In this document: one piece after another, positions 1 through 12,743 of the stretch
Layout of the letters: each line of letters begins with the position of its first letter
How positions within the stretch are numbered: position 1 is the first letter of the stretch
Assembly (NCBI RefSeq): GCF_009730915.1
Contig: NC_052475.1
Coordinates: 26,845,016-26,909,015, forward strand
Origin: Dioscorea cayenensis subsp. rotundata
Lineage: Eukaryota > Streptophyta > Magnoliopsida > Dioscoreales > Dioscoreaceae
Length of the DNA: 64,000 bases
Reading direction: 5' to 3'
Translations under genes and position numbers: made by a program
Notes under the pieces: model-generated
What the model was told of the DNA's origin: nothing
Databases searched by the model: none
The model's input: the letters and a program-made list of their open reading frames with translations, nothing else

Positions 1-1507
1 TCATAAGTAAACATTGCAATTTTGCAGTTGAATGCTTATTTTAGTAGAACTGCCATGATTATTTCATGCACAAAAACCGGTTTTCTCCGTGAGCATAAGC
101 AATATGTTGCATATAAATTGCTTCCCTTTTTCTTGACAAAAAATCACAATGCACAATGACACACTATTATTATCAAATGGGCAGAGGCCTCAACGTGGCT
201 TTAGTGTTTTTTTGGATATGGTGTTTTTCATTTATGCATTTTGCCTAAAGAAAGAATGTTGCTTATAGAAGACTAGGCTGTACGCTAGTCGTCTATAAGG
301 CGTTCTATAGTTTTTGTTTATGTGTGAAGATATTGAGCACTTATATGGTGTGAGATACGTGTATCCTGATTCAAGAAAGTCTTCATCGTAATAAACTTCT
401 TAAAAAATTTCTAGAAATTAGCTTGTACCACATTTTGGCGCCTGCTCATTCCTTGAAACACTTTGAAAATGATTTTTATGTAAGTGGTTTACTTGTTTTA
501 TATAGAAGGATCATCTCCCTTGGGAAGTTATTGCTTGCAAACTTGTTGCTGTGTTAATGAAGAAAATAATGATTGCTTGCTGAGTTTTGAAAACCTCAAA
601 CTTCACTTGTGGACCATATGACTGTTGATTCTATGTCCGTAGTAGAGCCTGATGTTTCACTTTTCATGTCATTACATTTCTTATGGACAAAGTAAAAGTT
701 GATGAAATGAACTTTAATTGTTCATGAACCATTCCTTATAGAGAGAAAGATGAATGGGAAATGGGGAGCCTTTTATTAACATCAGTTTCTGCAGGACATT
801 GGTTGTGGTGATTTCTGTTTTTTCTTGATTTTTTCTTTTTTAATGTTATTGTGTGATTTGTTGATTTTGTGCTATTATTTTGTGTATGTGAAAGTAAAAA
901 CAAACAAGCTTGCACACTTTCATATTGAACTGATCAAGATTGAGCATGGCAATTTAATTTTTACTTCTTCTGTGATGTTGTATTGGATCTAAGCACCTTG
1001 TGATTGATTCATTAATTTATAATGTATGATTTTGCGCCGAGTTGTGCTGTAGATGCCAATTTTCTTCAGTTGCATTTTGAAAGTATTAATGCATTTAGTT
1101 TCTTTGTTACTGTTAGTTTTGAATCGCTTGTCATATGAATAATTGCTCCTTGTTTCTAATTGAAAAGTTTCCTTTTGCCTTCAGTTGCTTATTTTAGTAT
1201 GTTGAAAATCATCTAGAAGCCCATTACTTGTGGTCTTCTTGAACTAAACATGGTTATTTGACAATATTTGCTCAAGTAAAATGATGCTATTCTTTCCAGG
1301 ATGTGGTTCGAGAACTGCAAGCTGTTATTGGCAGCTTGCCCTTCGATTTTTTGATGGCTCCAAATTGTAAATTGAGGCACGAGAAAAACAGATAATTGCA
1401 ACAGTGGGTTCAATAAATTTATGCAGCTTTCTTTGTTTTAGCACAACTTTGCCAAAAATAGAAAATATTCCAGTGCTTCTGGCGACAGACATTTATTCAG
1501 GCACACA
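1..1507. other. upstream region of the CTD phosphatase gene, probably 5' leader and intron
   Basis: No confident coding sequence is present. The T-rich plus strand looks like intron. A good acceptor (ttattcag) ends at 1501, just before the start codon of the next gene, so the first coding exon is probably joined to a non-coding leader exon further left. A coding-looking stretch at about 1311-1405 is described under findings. Confidence 0.4.
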
Positions 1508-4500
1508 ATGCAAACAAAGAAAAAAGTTCCTGCGAGAAGTGTTTCCAGAGAGCACACTAACCCTAGATCTTGTCGGCAGCAGAAAAAAGGAAGCACAGCT
1601 TGTGAGAGAAAAGTTGCTGATATGATAACATCTTCCACAAAAACAAAAAAATGGTACTTATCCATCTTTTTAATCCTCTTGTCATTTTCTTATACTTGTT
1701 TGAAGTGTTGCTTGTATTTCTTGTTGTTATTAAAACTTTGGTTTGCTATTTTAGACAACAGCTTACATTTTAAATTTCTTCTTTTATATTCTAGAAGAAA
1801 TTCTTTGCTCATTATAAATGTGGAGTAGTGGGGCACAGAGAATTTGGTCTAACATCATCCTAATTATGATTGTTTGACTTTTTTGCTGCAGTCATAAAAA
1901 ATTAAATTTGTGTTTGGATATAATTTTTTGATTGCTGATATTTGTGTGCCTGAATATGAAAAATTCTTTTAGATACCTAATTTATATACATTGTTATTTT
2001 TCAGGTAGGATACTCTCAAGTAAAAGTAATGTAGAATCTGAAAAGGATTTGAATTCCATGCACACCCTATCATCTGACAATACTGACAATATTTGTCTTA
2101 TAAATGGGAATACTCTTCATCCCAAGGTGATTCTTCTTTGGTTTTCCAACAGTTTTATGGATGTGAATTGTATTTCTTATTTCATGATGTATGAAATAGG
2201 TTTCTTTTGGATTTGTTTAATTTTTATGATACTGATTTGTTTATTTGTATCTGTTCCTTATTGTTATTTAGTTATCTGGGGAATTACATGATCTTCGACT
2301 GCTTTTTATGCTGTCTTCTATTAAGTAATTGTATTCTGTACCTAGTAGAAAATTCTTTTAGGTTCCACTTCTAAATAATAGACAAATAATTTGGAGATTG
2401 TTGCATTTTACTGATACAGTACTCAGTACTGAACTTGGGCTCCTCTAGATAGAAATTAATGATTATTTAGTTTACCAGCTGCTAGTTTTACTGCCTCATC
2501 CTATTAATGGTATTTGCTGCTCCACCTGCATTTTGTAATTATTCATGCATGGGGTGTTCTTGGTGCAGTGTTTATCTAGTTACAGTGATGCGAGTCTGAC
2601 AGACTTGATTTTATTGATGCCTATCAAAGGGCTACAGCTTCAGCAACATGTGCTTTTAAATAGTCTTTGAATAGGAATTGTAAGCTGAGATGTGGAATTA
2701 TTTTATTGGATTTATAACAATAATGATTAGTTATTAACTTATGATGCATCTGAATTTCCTTGCATTTTCATGTTTCTGTCCACTTGTGTGTTTCCATTTT
2801 TGTAATGGATTGGATTTGATTTTTAATCGGAAATATAAATGCAAAACTCAAATCATTATAGGTAACAAAGATGGTTTTTTTTTTAATATTTTTTTGTAAT
2901 TTCAAGACTGAAAATGAACATGTTTTATACAATTTTCTCATATAACAGGGCAAAGGCTATTGTATATTTGTTATTTTAAGGGAAATGAATTTCCTTTTGA
3001 TCATAGATGTGTGCATTTCTGTTATGTGATCACTGATCTTTCATACCTGCGATTGTGCAGCTATCTGATGATAGAACCTCTCAGTGTGTATTGGAAACTA
3101 TATTTTCCCCTTCATTTCATCTTCCTAAAGATGGCTCCAGTGGTGTCCCTGGGAAAGGTAACACACATCTATTAAATTTCACTTGTTTGCTTGTCACTGT
3201 TCAATTTGAAACTGCTGACATTTGTGAGTGTATGTTCATCCAATCTAAGGTGTGGATTCTCTATAAATTTTTCTGTAAATGACTGCTTTGAACTTAAAAA
3301 TGGATGGTATTCTAAGTAGTCTGACATTTTAGTTTCATCAATAGTTGTGTGAAGCAGGACATTGTTGATCACTGTGATGCATATCAGAGAGTGGTTGAGT
3401 TTGTTTGGAATTGATGGACTTGTATGCTCTAGATGTGATGGTACATCCAATAGAATTTAAAAACTCTCATTTTTTATGAAATCATGCTTAATCTATGCTC
3501 CTCTGAAATTTATATGATCATCAATATGAGTTTGATGTGTTCCCTTGTCTTAGTGGAGAAGTGTGTAATAATGACATCAAAGATGAATTTAAATTTTTCA
3601 TGTCTTCGTGTAGTGTTTATTTTGGAAAGCTTGATGTGAGCAGTTAACAAGTCAAATTTTAGGAGACTATTTGTATTAGGTTCCTACTTGATTTTGCATA
3701 ACACTATTAGGTGTGGATTTTTTTCATCAAGTTTGAAATTTTAATCGTATGATTTTAGTATTAGGATATTATTTGGTTTGGTTTGGAAGTATGGTTTGAG
3801 ATTTGGGTAATAACTGTACAAAATTCTTGTCTCTTCAACTTAAACTTTGAGCTTGGGCTATGCAATTTTTCATCTTTGTTGGTTTTGGGTCTGTTTCATT
3901 GGCCTATTCACCTCCTGTTTGACCTCTTGCACAAGTTGCCATATTTTGGCTCAACTTTTCATGCTAGCACTAGTTTTCATTGCATGCATTCAGTCATATA
4001 GACAGCTGCACAGTTTAATTTTCTTTTGATACCATATTCTCTGTCCTTTTTGTAGCGGATTTTGTGAACTTCTTCATGGGTAAAGATCAAGTTGGGAATC
4101 TGGTTCAAACAGGTGAAAAATTATTAGTTGATGCATTGAATTCTCATGTTAAAAGAGTAGCATACACGCACACACACCAGCAAACACGCCAAGCAAAATG
4201 AAGCCTTTTACTTTCTTGTACCGGTGGTGATACTTGAGACACAATAATGAGGCCTTTAATCCATCTAACATATCAATTTATTTTACGCGTATGTATCTCA
4301 CAGAATTGGAGTGTGCGAACTCTTGTGATGAAGAATTTAGCAACCTGGGGAAGCTGTCTCCTGAAGTTTCAGCCATATATCTTGCCATGCAGCACTCTAA
4401 ATTGGAATGTGTTGATGAACCAACTCAAGAATCCATGTCCACAGATATGTGTGTGGAGTATGAAGATGATGATTTTGATGACTTTGATCCATATTTTTTC

Positions 4501-6050
4501 ATAAAGAACTTACCTGATTTGTCGGCGGTTGTTCCAACTTTTCGGCCGATGCTTCTTCCAAGGCAGACAAGGAGCTGCCCCTCAACTACGCTTGTTCTTG
4601 ACTTGGATGGTATGCTAGTTAAAATACTTCTGCTATCGCACTTGCATGTTAATAATTTTTATTGTTTGTTTCATATGTTAAAGATATGACCGGAAACTAT
4701 ATTGGTTCACTGTTTAGATTTTCATGCTGTTTCTATGCCAGTTATGATATCTTGTTAGTTAGTTTTATGAAAAGCATGAAGCTAGTGTTATGTCATTGCC
4801 TGATAGCCTGCATGTTAGTTGTATGTGTTTATATTCTAGTTAAAAGTTCATAGCACCCATCTTAACTTAAATTGAACAGGCTAATCGAGTGATCAATAAT
4901 CAATTTTTTCTTTGTTCTACTTAGGTCATTTGAATCATTTGTCATTAGCAATGCATATGCTTGGTATATTTCTCTGTAATTATGAATGCATGGGTAGCAA
5001 TTTTGAGCCTTGACCTGCATGGTGCAATTCATTTTTCTTTGCTGATTATAACTGCCAAGGAAGAGGCTCATATTATGTGGCCATTTTATCTTGTAGTCTC
5101 TAGTAGTGTTCTAATCCATATAGCATGAGGTCCTTACGATATTATGCCTTCTCACCATTTCTAAAATACAATGGAGATCATAAAAAAGTCTTTTTGAAAT
5201 GGGAACTAGGGTTGACTAGACACAATTCATATTTTTAAGTCATCATGCCAGCCTGGAATTTCTAACTGTTCACTTCTGCTTATTAAACATGGCAGAGACA
5301 TTAGTGCATTCCAGTCTTGAGCCCTGTGAAGATGCAGATTTTACCTTCCCAGTAAATTTTAATCTTAAAGAACACACAGTCTATGTACGCTGCCGTCCCC
5401 ATCTCAGGGATTTCATGGAGAGAGTTGCTAGCCTATTTGAGATTATCATATTTACAGCTAGTCAGAGTATCTATGCCGAGCAGCTCCTAAATGTGCTTGA
5501 TCCAAAAAGGAAATTGTTCCGTCATCGTGTTTACCGTGAATCTTGTGTGTATGTAGAGGGCAACTATTTGAAGGATCTTTCAGTTCTAGGCCGTGATCTC
5601 TCCCGTGTGATCATTATTGACAACTCTCCCCAGGTAATGCAAGCTTTACTCTAGAGGTTTTCCTGGTTTATTTAATTTGTTGTCTGTCAAAGCTCATGCA
5701 TATCCCTCTAAACATTCCATAACATAAAGTATCTTAGGTGGTTCTCTGACTAGAATATGCAAGAATAATGCATGAAATCCCCTTTATTTTTAATGTTTTT
5801 AGGAGTAGAATGTATAGTGCACACCTTTTATTATCGTGTCATCCTTTTTCAGGCATTTGGCTTCCAAATAGACAATGGCATACCCATCGAAAGTTGGTTT
5901 GAAGATCGTTCAGATCAGGAGTTGATTTTATTGCTGCCATTTTTAGAAAGCTTGGTTGGGGTTGAAGATGTTCGGCCTCTGATAGCTAAAAAGTTCAATC
6001 TCCGGCAGAAGGTTGCTGCAGCAACGTGCCTTGGTGTTGATTTCAAATGA
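1508..6050 (+). CDS. SSP4: SCP1-like CTD small phosphatase (HAD family), SSP4/SSP5 type
   Basis: Predicted nuclear phosphatase acting on phosphoserines of the RNA polymerase II C-terminal repeat. Inferred exons are 1508-1653, 2009-2126, 3061-3157, 4056-4112, 4304-4609, 5296-5633 and 5853-6050. They sum to 1260 nt (419 aa) with every phase consistent. The FCP1/SCP1 catalytic domain fills the C-terminal half. Its nucleophile motif DLDETLVHSS (DxDxT) is assembled across the exon 5/6 junction: exon 5 ends LDLD+G and exon 6 opens AG-ACA. Later HAD motifs are visible as [14 protein letters not shown] and VIIIDNSPQ. The N-terminal half is basic at first (KKKVPARS), then acidic and low-complexity ([13 protein letters not shown]), as in plant SSP4-like proteins, whose N-terminus is poorly conserved. 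The start at 1508 was chosen because an acceptor lies six bases upstream. The assignment to the SCP-like family is firm; the SSP4 versus SSP5 label is not. Confidence 0.88.
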
Positions 6051-6996
6051 GTGCCAATCTCCATGTTTTATGCTTGCTACGGTAGTATGGGTTTGTTGTT
6101 ATACATGATTTTCACCCCTTGCTGTCTTTTTGCTTGCTGTTACAGTCTTTCGTTCCTGTTTGTATGCCATTTTAGCCGGTGGTTGTTTAAGGGGGTTGTG
6201 GCGTGATAAATTAGAATGTTAAATAAGTTTTTTTCTGGAAAGAAGTTAAAATGCCTTTGGATGAGTAGTCAATTGGCGTGTGCTTATTTTTTTTCTTTCA
6301 TGCAAATTGTGGCTTTCAAAGTTTCAGTTTCTGTTTCAAGTTGGTTGTGCATCACTGTTTATTAATATTATAAATGACTGTTAAATACTTAATTCAGGTT
6401 CAGCACGCTTAAATAAAGCACTCGTACACTCTCAATTAAATCAAAATCAAGTCTCAGTTATGTTCTTTAAATTATTGATTATTATTATTATTATTATATT
6501 TTTATTTTTAATAATATATCAAACATTAAATCTATTAAATTCTCAGCCCTGCATTGAAAAACAAATCCAATCCTTTGCTCGAAATCTGTAGTACAAACAT
6601 AATCCACTTAATTTCATCTCATCACTTCAGGTCTTAATAACATTAATAGAATTATTTTATGGTAATTGGTGTAAATTTAAGAGATCCAGATAATATTTTA
6701 GTACAAATTAAAAATTATATTCCTTTGTCAAAATATAAATGAATAAATTCTGAACGTATACTCCACTGTGATTTTAATTGCAACATACATGGAGCAGTGA
6801 TAAAAGCATTCAACCCGGAAAAAAAAAGAAGCAAAAACAGACGGACGTGTACATTGCTTATGAATTATGATTACCCGCTTAAACATTTTGAAAATCACTC
6901 AGCAAAAAATAGAAAATTAAAATGGCTATCTCATATTCCTCTATGAAACACAACCTATTTATAAACTGGCACAAGAAAAAAAAAAACAAAAAAGTA
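6051..6996. other. convergent intergenic region with two 3' UTRs
   Basis: This separates the stop codons of the CTD phosphatase (+) and RIO1 (-) genes. AATAAA-like signals occur on the plus strand near 6411 and TTTATT-type complements around 6730-6750, fitting poly(A) regions on both strands. A short ATT-rich tract lies at about 6475-6515. I see no coding sequence. Confidence 0.5.
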
Positions 6997-9900
6997 TCAC
7001 CTGCTACACTTGGCTTTTGCTAACTTCTTCCTCCTCTTTTTCTCTGCCTTAGGTACTTTGCTTTTCCTAGATTCTCTCTTCTCTTCTTTAACCTTCTTCT
7101 TGTTCTCCTTCCGAGCAGCTTTCTTATCAGCCGGGTCCATTCTGGTTCCATCATCTACTGCTAATTTTTCTTCTTCTGAATCACTACTTGATTCATCCCC
7201 ATCTGTGGATGTTTCCACTGTTTCCTCCAAAGGTTGTTCATTCGACAAACTACGATCCAGAATTTCGCTAGTCTCGTTTGCTACAGTTATATCCTGATGT
7301 TGCTTACTGATACCTTCGGCTTTTGTGTCAATAAATCCTAGAAGTGGCTGGTCATAAAGTTCTTCAGGTTTCGGTTCATAGACGAATGCTGGTCTCGAAA
7401 GCATTGCCATCTGAACCAAATCCTCCTCGCATTTCTTCACATGGTTCAATGTCTTGAGGCCAATTGTATAACAAGAAGTTAGTTGAGATATATAGGAAAG
7501 ACATATTTAGGTGTAAGAAACATTTGATGAAATATGGAGAAAAAACGGCACAGAATGGTTAGTGTAATGCAGTTCTACACAATGTGACATTTGGAATCAA
7601 TTTTGGTGACAGAGTGAACTGAAAATTTTATTGCTGAGCGCCAGGTTCTAAATATGCAAATAACTGCTAAAGAATGCATAAACAAAGGCACACAATTTTG
7701 AACCCATTAATAATAATAATAAATAAGAACAACAACAACAACAACAACAATAATCCAATGCTACAAAAACGCAATTAACAACTTGCAGTGCATTTTAGAT
7801 AACATTTTAAAAAAGCACAAAGTCTAAATTTAATAATGGAGCATCCTGAATTGGCGATGTGGATAAACTCAGAAAGGTATTTGTACATATCTTTATGTAT
7901 AATGACTGAAATATTGAATGAACATACAGAAAAAAGACACTGATGCACAATAAGCACAATTTCATGGAAAGTAGAAGAATTCAGAAACGTACCTGTACAT
8001 ATACAGTTGGTGCAATCTCATCATCTTGGACATCTGTACCGCATCTTTTGAGAATATTTTGTTGGATCTGAAGCAAGTTCACATTGGATGATTATTTGGG
8101 GCATATGGCAAGGATAACTATATAAATGATCTTTGCTCACGAGCTACACAATTGGCAAGTATACCTTCTCCAAATATTCATCCACAGCGTCATCAGAAAT
8201 GGATGGATCAAGCACAAAATCAAGCAGCTCTTTTACAGACATAACAGCGACACCGCCCTTCTTGAAGAAGTCCTGCAGCCATGCACCAGGAAGAGGAACT
8301 TAATCAGGTTTCTTGCTTAATGCAAAGTAGAGATAGAACCAAGCCAACCATCAATACTTACTGAAACATGAACACAATCTTCACGAAGGAAGTCTAATGC
8401 AGAAGGGTGATCAAGGTCGACAGACTGTGATACGTCAATAATGTATAAGTGACCCTGTAAGATTATCACAGTCAGTAATGAAGAGGACAGTAGTTACAAG
8501 TGTATGACATTGTACACACGGAACACCATAAAATCACTGATATATCATACCTCAAAATAAAGTATGTTGTATTCACTCAGATCTCCATGTACCAATTTAC
8601 ACTTCTGATAGAGTGTTCGCATTATTGTAATAATCTGACACACAGTTGGTAAAAATTATGTCAGGGATAGAAAAAGATCATTACAATAATTCTAGACATT
8701 ATGAAACGCAAAAGAAGACCCTATTATTTCAAAAAATTTCATCTCTTGAAAAGGCACTATAAGTACAGATAAAAATAGAATGCTTCAATATTATTAAAAT
8801 ATTATTAAAAGACATAAGCAATGGATAGAGAAAAAAAAAAGGCCCCATTAATCAGACATTAAGATTTACACACACCTCTACATAACTTTCACGCAACTTA
8901 TCTTCCGACAGAGATGCATCCTTCAAGCGAGGAGCAGCCCAACCCGATTTCCCTGCACATCAAAACACATAGGCTCTGAGCACTACTATAACTGGAAACA
9001 TAACAAGAAAAGGAATAGATTACAATTCAGCATTGAGATCTAATACCTATGAATTCCATAACCAAAACGTGAAGCCTCAAAAGAATTGGTGACGGGCATC
9101 TTATTCCAGCTGCCTTCACTCTGTCAATAACGTCTTAAGTGTTTAGCTTAAAAGTTCAAAACAATGTAGAGATAACAGTCAAAAGAGAACAATGTTACAA
9201 CATCTCAAGCTATGCAAGAGCAATCTAAAGCAGACCATTCTGAACATTTACAGATATATGACGTGAAAGGATAGCAATCCACAATCATTCTGTAACCATA
9301 TCGAATATGGAAAACCTATCATAAAAAAATGGTGGGGCTTCATAAGACATGGACATAGATTTTAGTATATTACTTACCTATGTTGACATAAAAGGCAGAA
9401 TAGGTTTATCAAAGCTAAAAGTCTAAAACAATAAGAACAACAAAACTTCAGGACTTAATTAAGATAACTATGGTCAGTTAAGGAACTTCATGCAAAGAGA
9501 TGGATCAAAGGGTTTGCATTTTTCACTCATTTCACTGCTTTGTCAATTTAATGAAAAGAAAATCTTATGAACAGATAACCTTTAAGGACTTCTAATCTTG
9601 TCAAGGGAGTTCTAATGTTGTCAAGGGTGGACTTCACAGCTCAACTCTTAATCTCTCTTTCATGCACTCCAAATCTCCCTCTTTACTCATCCCAATCTAT
9701 AGCTGGGAATAAGCACTTTCAAGCAGATCTCAGATAACAAATAGATTTCAAACAGGAGGTATTGTTCTCAAACTTGCCCACCACCAAAAGTTTCACACTT
9801 GATAAACCCATCAATTCCAACATTCATGTATAACAACGAACACATAGGTAAGCAAGCCTCTCATTTAATCTCATTATTTCTTATAATGCAAAGTAGTACC

Positions 9901-12743
9901 ATAAGAATGCATTTCATTTACGAGGGAAAAAGCCAAATATAATATTAGAAAAAATGCATGAACCTTAAAAGATTTCTCATTTCCTTCTCTGCCCAGGTTT
10001 TCACCATCTTCCTTGGATTATGCTTACAATACCCATATCTGAAGCGGTAATCACCTTGGACATATCGATCTCGGTCCCTGCAATTTCGAAAGTAATCCAG
10101 TGCACAAAATAATATTGCACCCATATATAAACAGTGCATCCCTCCAAAATGATATTTATTTGAAATACCCAAATAAATGATGCATAATTTTTAATAAACT
10201 TGAAGCTTCTGCAAAAAGAATAATCAGCATAAACCTTACAAAATAAATCTTATAATAACACAAGAAATTCCCCCTACACTATCATGACATCAAGCAATAT
10301 ACAATTTTCCCTATGCCATCCACTTTCATAGATGAAGTCATGATAAAAATTCATTACGTCATTTTTCATCAAAGCATTTGAATCTCACATTATGGGATGG
10401 CTCCTTTTTCAGTGATTTTTCAGCAGTGCTGGAAGTTTTATTCTCCTCAAAATAGATGGAACTGGAAGACTCAAATGAGCTAGTTTTTGGGAATAATTAA
10501 CATACCACTACTTATAACCAAGAAGAACTTCACAATCATCAAGCAAGGAAACATGGTCGCTCAAATGACAGCAAGTTCAGCCAGCATTCTAATTGGAAGA
10601 TAGATATCGCTAATGGGGATAAAGATGAATCTTCATGAAAGTCAGCCTTCAGAGGCTTTGGTTCCCGCAATGCAAAGGTTTTGATAACTATTCCATCGTG
10701 CTGAAAAGAAATCGTGACAAGTCTAAAACAGGAAAACCCTGGGATGAGCTCATTTGTCCTTTTATGGCATAGGGAGGATAACACATATACTCTAATTACT
10801 GATGAAACAGGTTCATCATCGTATGATCATAATTGAGAATTTCTCTATTGAATAAATAATGGTGAGAAAAAAAAATTGAAGACATAATTTCCACAGAATT
10901 TCCATTACCAATTTGGTTGCTCAATAACAGTAGGAAGATTAAAGGAAGCGTAGAATAACAGGACAAATCTAATCATAAGATAAACGATGCACTAAATTCT
11001 CATGATTTTTATCAACTTACTTAAAAACAAGAACAGATGTTTTATACACTTTGATAGCTAATTCTTGGCCATCAGCTTTGAGTCGCATGATAAACATTTG
11101 CCTGCAAGGAAGAAATTAATGTTGGTGAATTCATCTAGAATTCAATGTGCTAAATCCAAAACAAAGTCACTATACAAACATAATATCAGTTGTATGTACA
11201 TTCAAACAAGGTAACTATTATCAATTTAGTAAATGGTTAGAAGACCAAAAGACAACATTGGAACAATATTCTCATGTAGGAAACTCGAGAAATAAAGACA
11301 AACTTGTGACTGAGGTTAGTTAAAAACACATACTTCTTTCCCAGTTGAAATGCAACCATTGATATCATTAAATATTCCTCTATTGAGCATTTTGAACAAA
11401 ACCATACGAGTTCTTGGGTCTATGGCCTGCAAAAAAGTAAAAAGAAAGTATAATATATATAAAAATCAGAACTCAAACTTTAAGTTTCTGGACTGAAACT
11501 AACAACAAAGGCTGTTGATTGAAGTCAGATATAGTTCTTGAGCATGAAAGCCACAAGTTACAATAATGTGTAAAATGACCAAAGAATGTTTGTTCCCAGT
11601 GAGCATTAATGTTGAAACAAGCCATCAATAAATTCTTAGTAGCTGGCAGATGGCTTTCAAATATTGAACTGAATTGAACTAAATCTATATTGAAAGCAGA
11701 CAAGAATCCAGAAATGGCATTCATCTGACCGAGCAATATGACAAACTACTAACTCTAAGGGTACAAACCTGCTCAACAGTGGCTCGGTCTGCTTTCTCAG
11801 TGGACCTAATCCTTCCAATTGCCATCTCTCTAACACTATCCCTAATTGCAGTTGTCACTGAGTTTGACATTCCCACGTTCATCCTCCCTTCCCATTCCTA
11901 CATCACCAACAAACATCATCTCAGACTAAAAAAATCAAATAAAATCATCAAGAAATATATAACATCATGGCAATCATGGCAATGGGAAACACCAAAACAC
12001 ACGCACACAAACACACAAAGCAAGATATTATTGATTATAGGCATGTACCACCCGAAACAGAACAAAGCAAGATATTATTAATTATAAACATGTACCACCC
12101 CAAACAGAAGAACTCCAATACAAATGATAACAATTATATAATCTCCAAAACATCACAATGTAATGATAACTCCCAAGCAAAATCCTAAAAGCAAAATCAA
12201 AAGGGAAACAAGCGTAAATAACCACAATCACAAGAACACCCACACGAATAAATCCAATAAAAACAACAAATTTATATAATCTTCAAAGACATCAACCCAA
12301 TGAGAAAACCCCACAGGCCACAAGCATGAATCACCGCACCACCACAATCTCCAAAACACACAAAAAGAGGACACATTCAACATTAGAAAAACAAAGCCCC
12401 AAAATATTTTCTAAACAAAAACCAGAATGAAGACCTCAAGGGGGCTGGCTCGGATGTGATGGGAGAACTTCTGGTTACGATTAGATAGGGGCTGCAATGG
12501 GCGGGAAAGGAGACCTCCATGGGCATTGGGGCGCCTCGCCGGAGCAACAGAGAAGGATGCCCCTCCTGCTGCAGCAGCGCCGCCATCAGCAGAATCCAGC
12601 CAATCAAGGGCGTCACCTACATCCGAATCCGAGGACCAATCCTCATCGCTATTTCCAAACTCCTCTTCCTCTTCATCAGATCCTTCTTCTCCTTCTCGCC
12701 TTTGATTCTCTCGTTCCTCCATTGCTGAAGCTTCGAGCGCCAT
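6997..12743 (-). CDS. RIO1: RIO1 atypical serine/threonine protein kinase, with one frameshift in exon 4
   Basis: RIO1 is a kinase/ATPase needed for late cytoplasmic maturation of the 40S ribosomal subunit. Twelve inferred exons on the minus strand: 12743-12435, 11897-11769, 11426-11334, 11101-11021, 10077-9964, 9120-9047, 8952-8876, 8634-8551, 8454-8362, 8272-8165, 8067-7993, 7452-6997. Corrected length is 563 aa. Residues 1-75 are acidic. STGKEANV (173-180) is the nucleotide-binding loop, AIKVYK holds the catalytic lysine (K194), HGDLSEYN (308-315) is the catalytic loop and IIDVSQ (325-330) carries the metal-binding Asp. The C-terminal exon is rich in acidic then Lys/Arg residues, as in other RIO1 proteins. 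Exon 4 is 81 nt where flanking phases require 80. Read literally, translation stops two codons after residue 184, before the catalytic lysine. All other exons are intact and well conserved, so an assembly error is more likely than a pseudogene. Confidence 0.9.
9590..9627. repeat. 20-bp direct repeat, two copies, in a RIO1 intron
   Basis: Two adjacent copies of ttctaat[c/g]ttgtcaaggg start at 9590 and 9610, differing at one base. They lie in the large intron between the exons at 9120-9047 and 10077-9964. No function is suggested. Confidence 0.6.
12016..12109. repeat. 47-bp tandem repeat, two copies, in RIO1 intron 1
   Basis: Copy one (12016-12062) and copy two (12063-12109) share caaagcaagatattatt and catgtaccaccc with a few substitutions. 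It is a local tandem duplication inside the first intron of the RIO1 gene. Confidence 0.75.
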
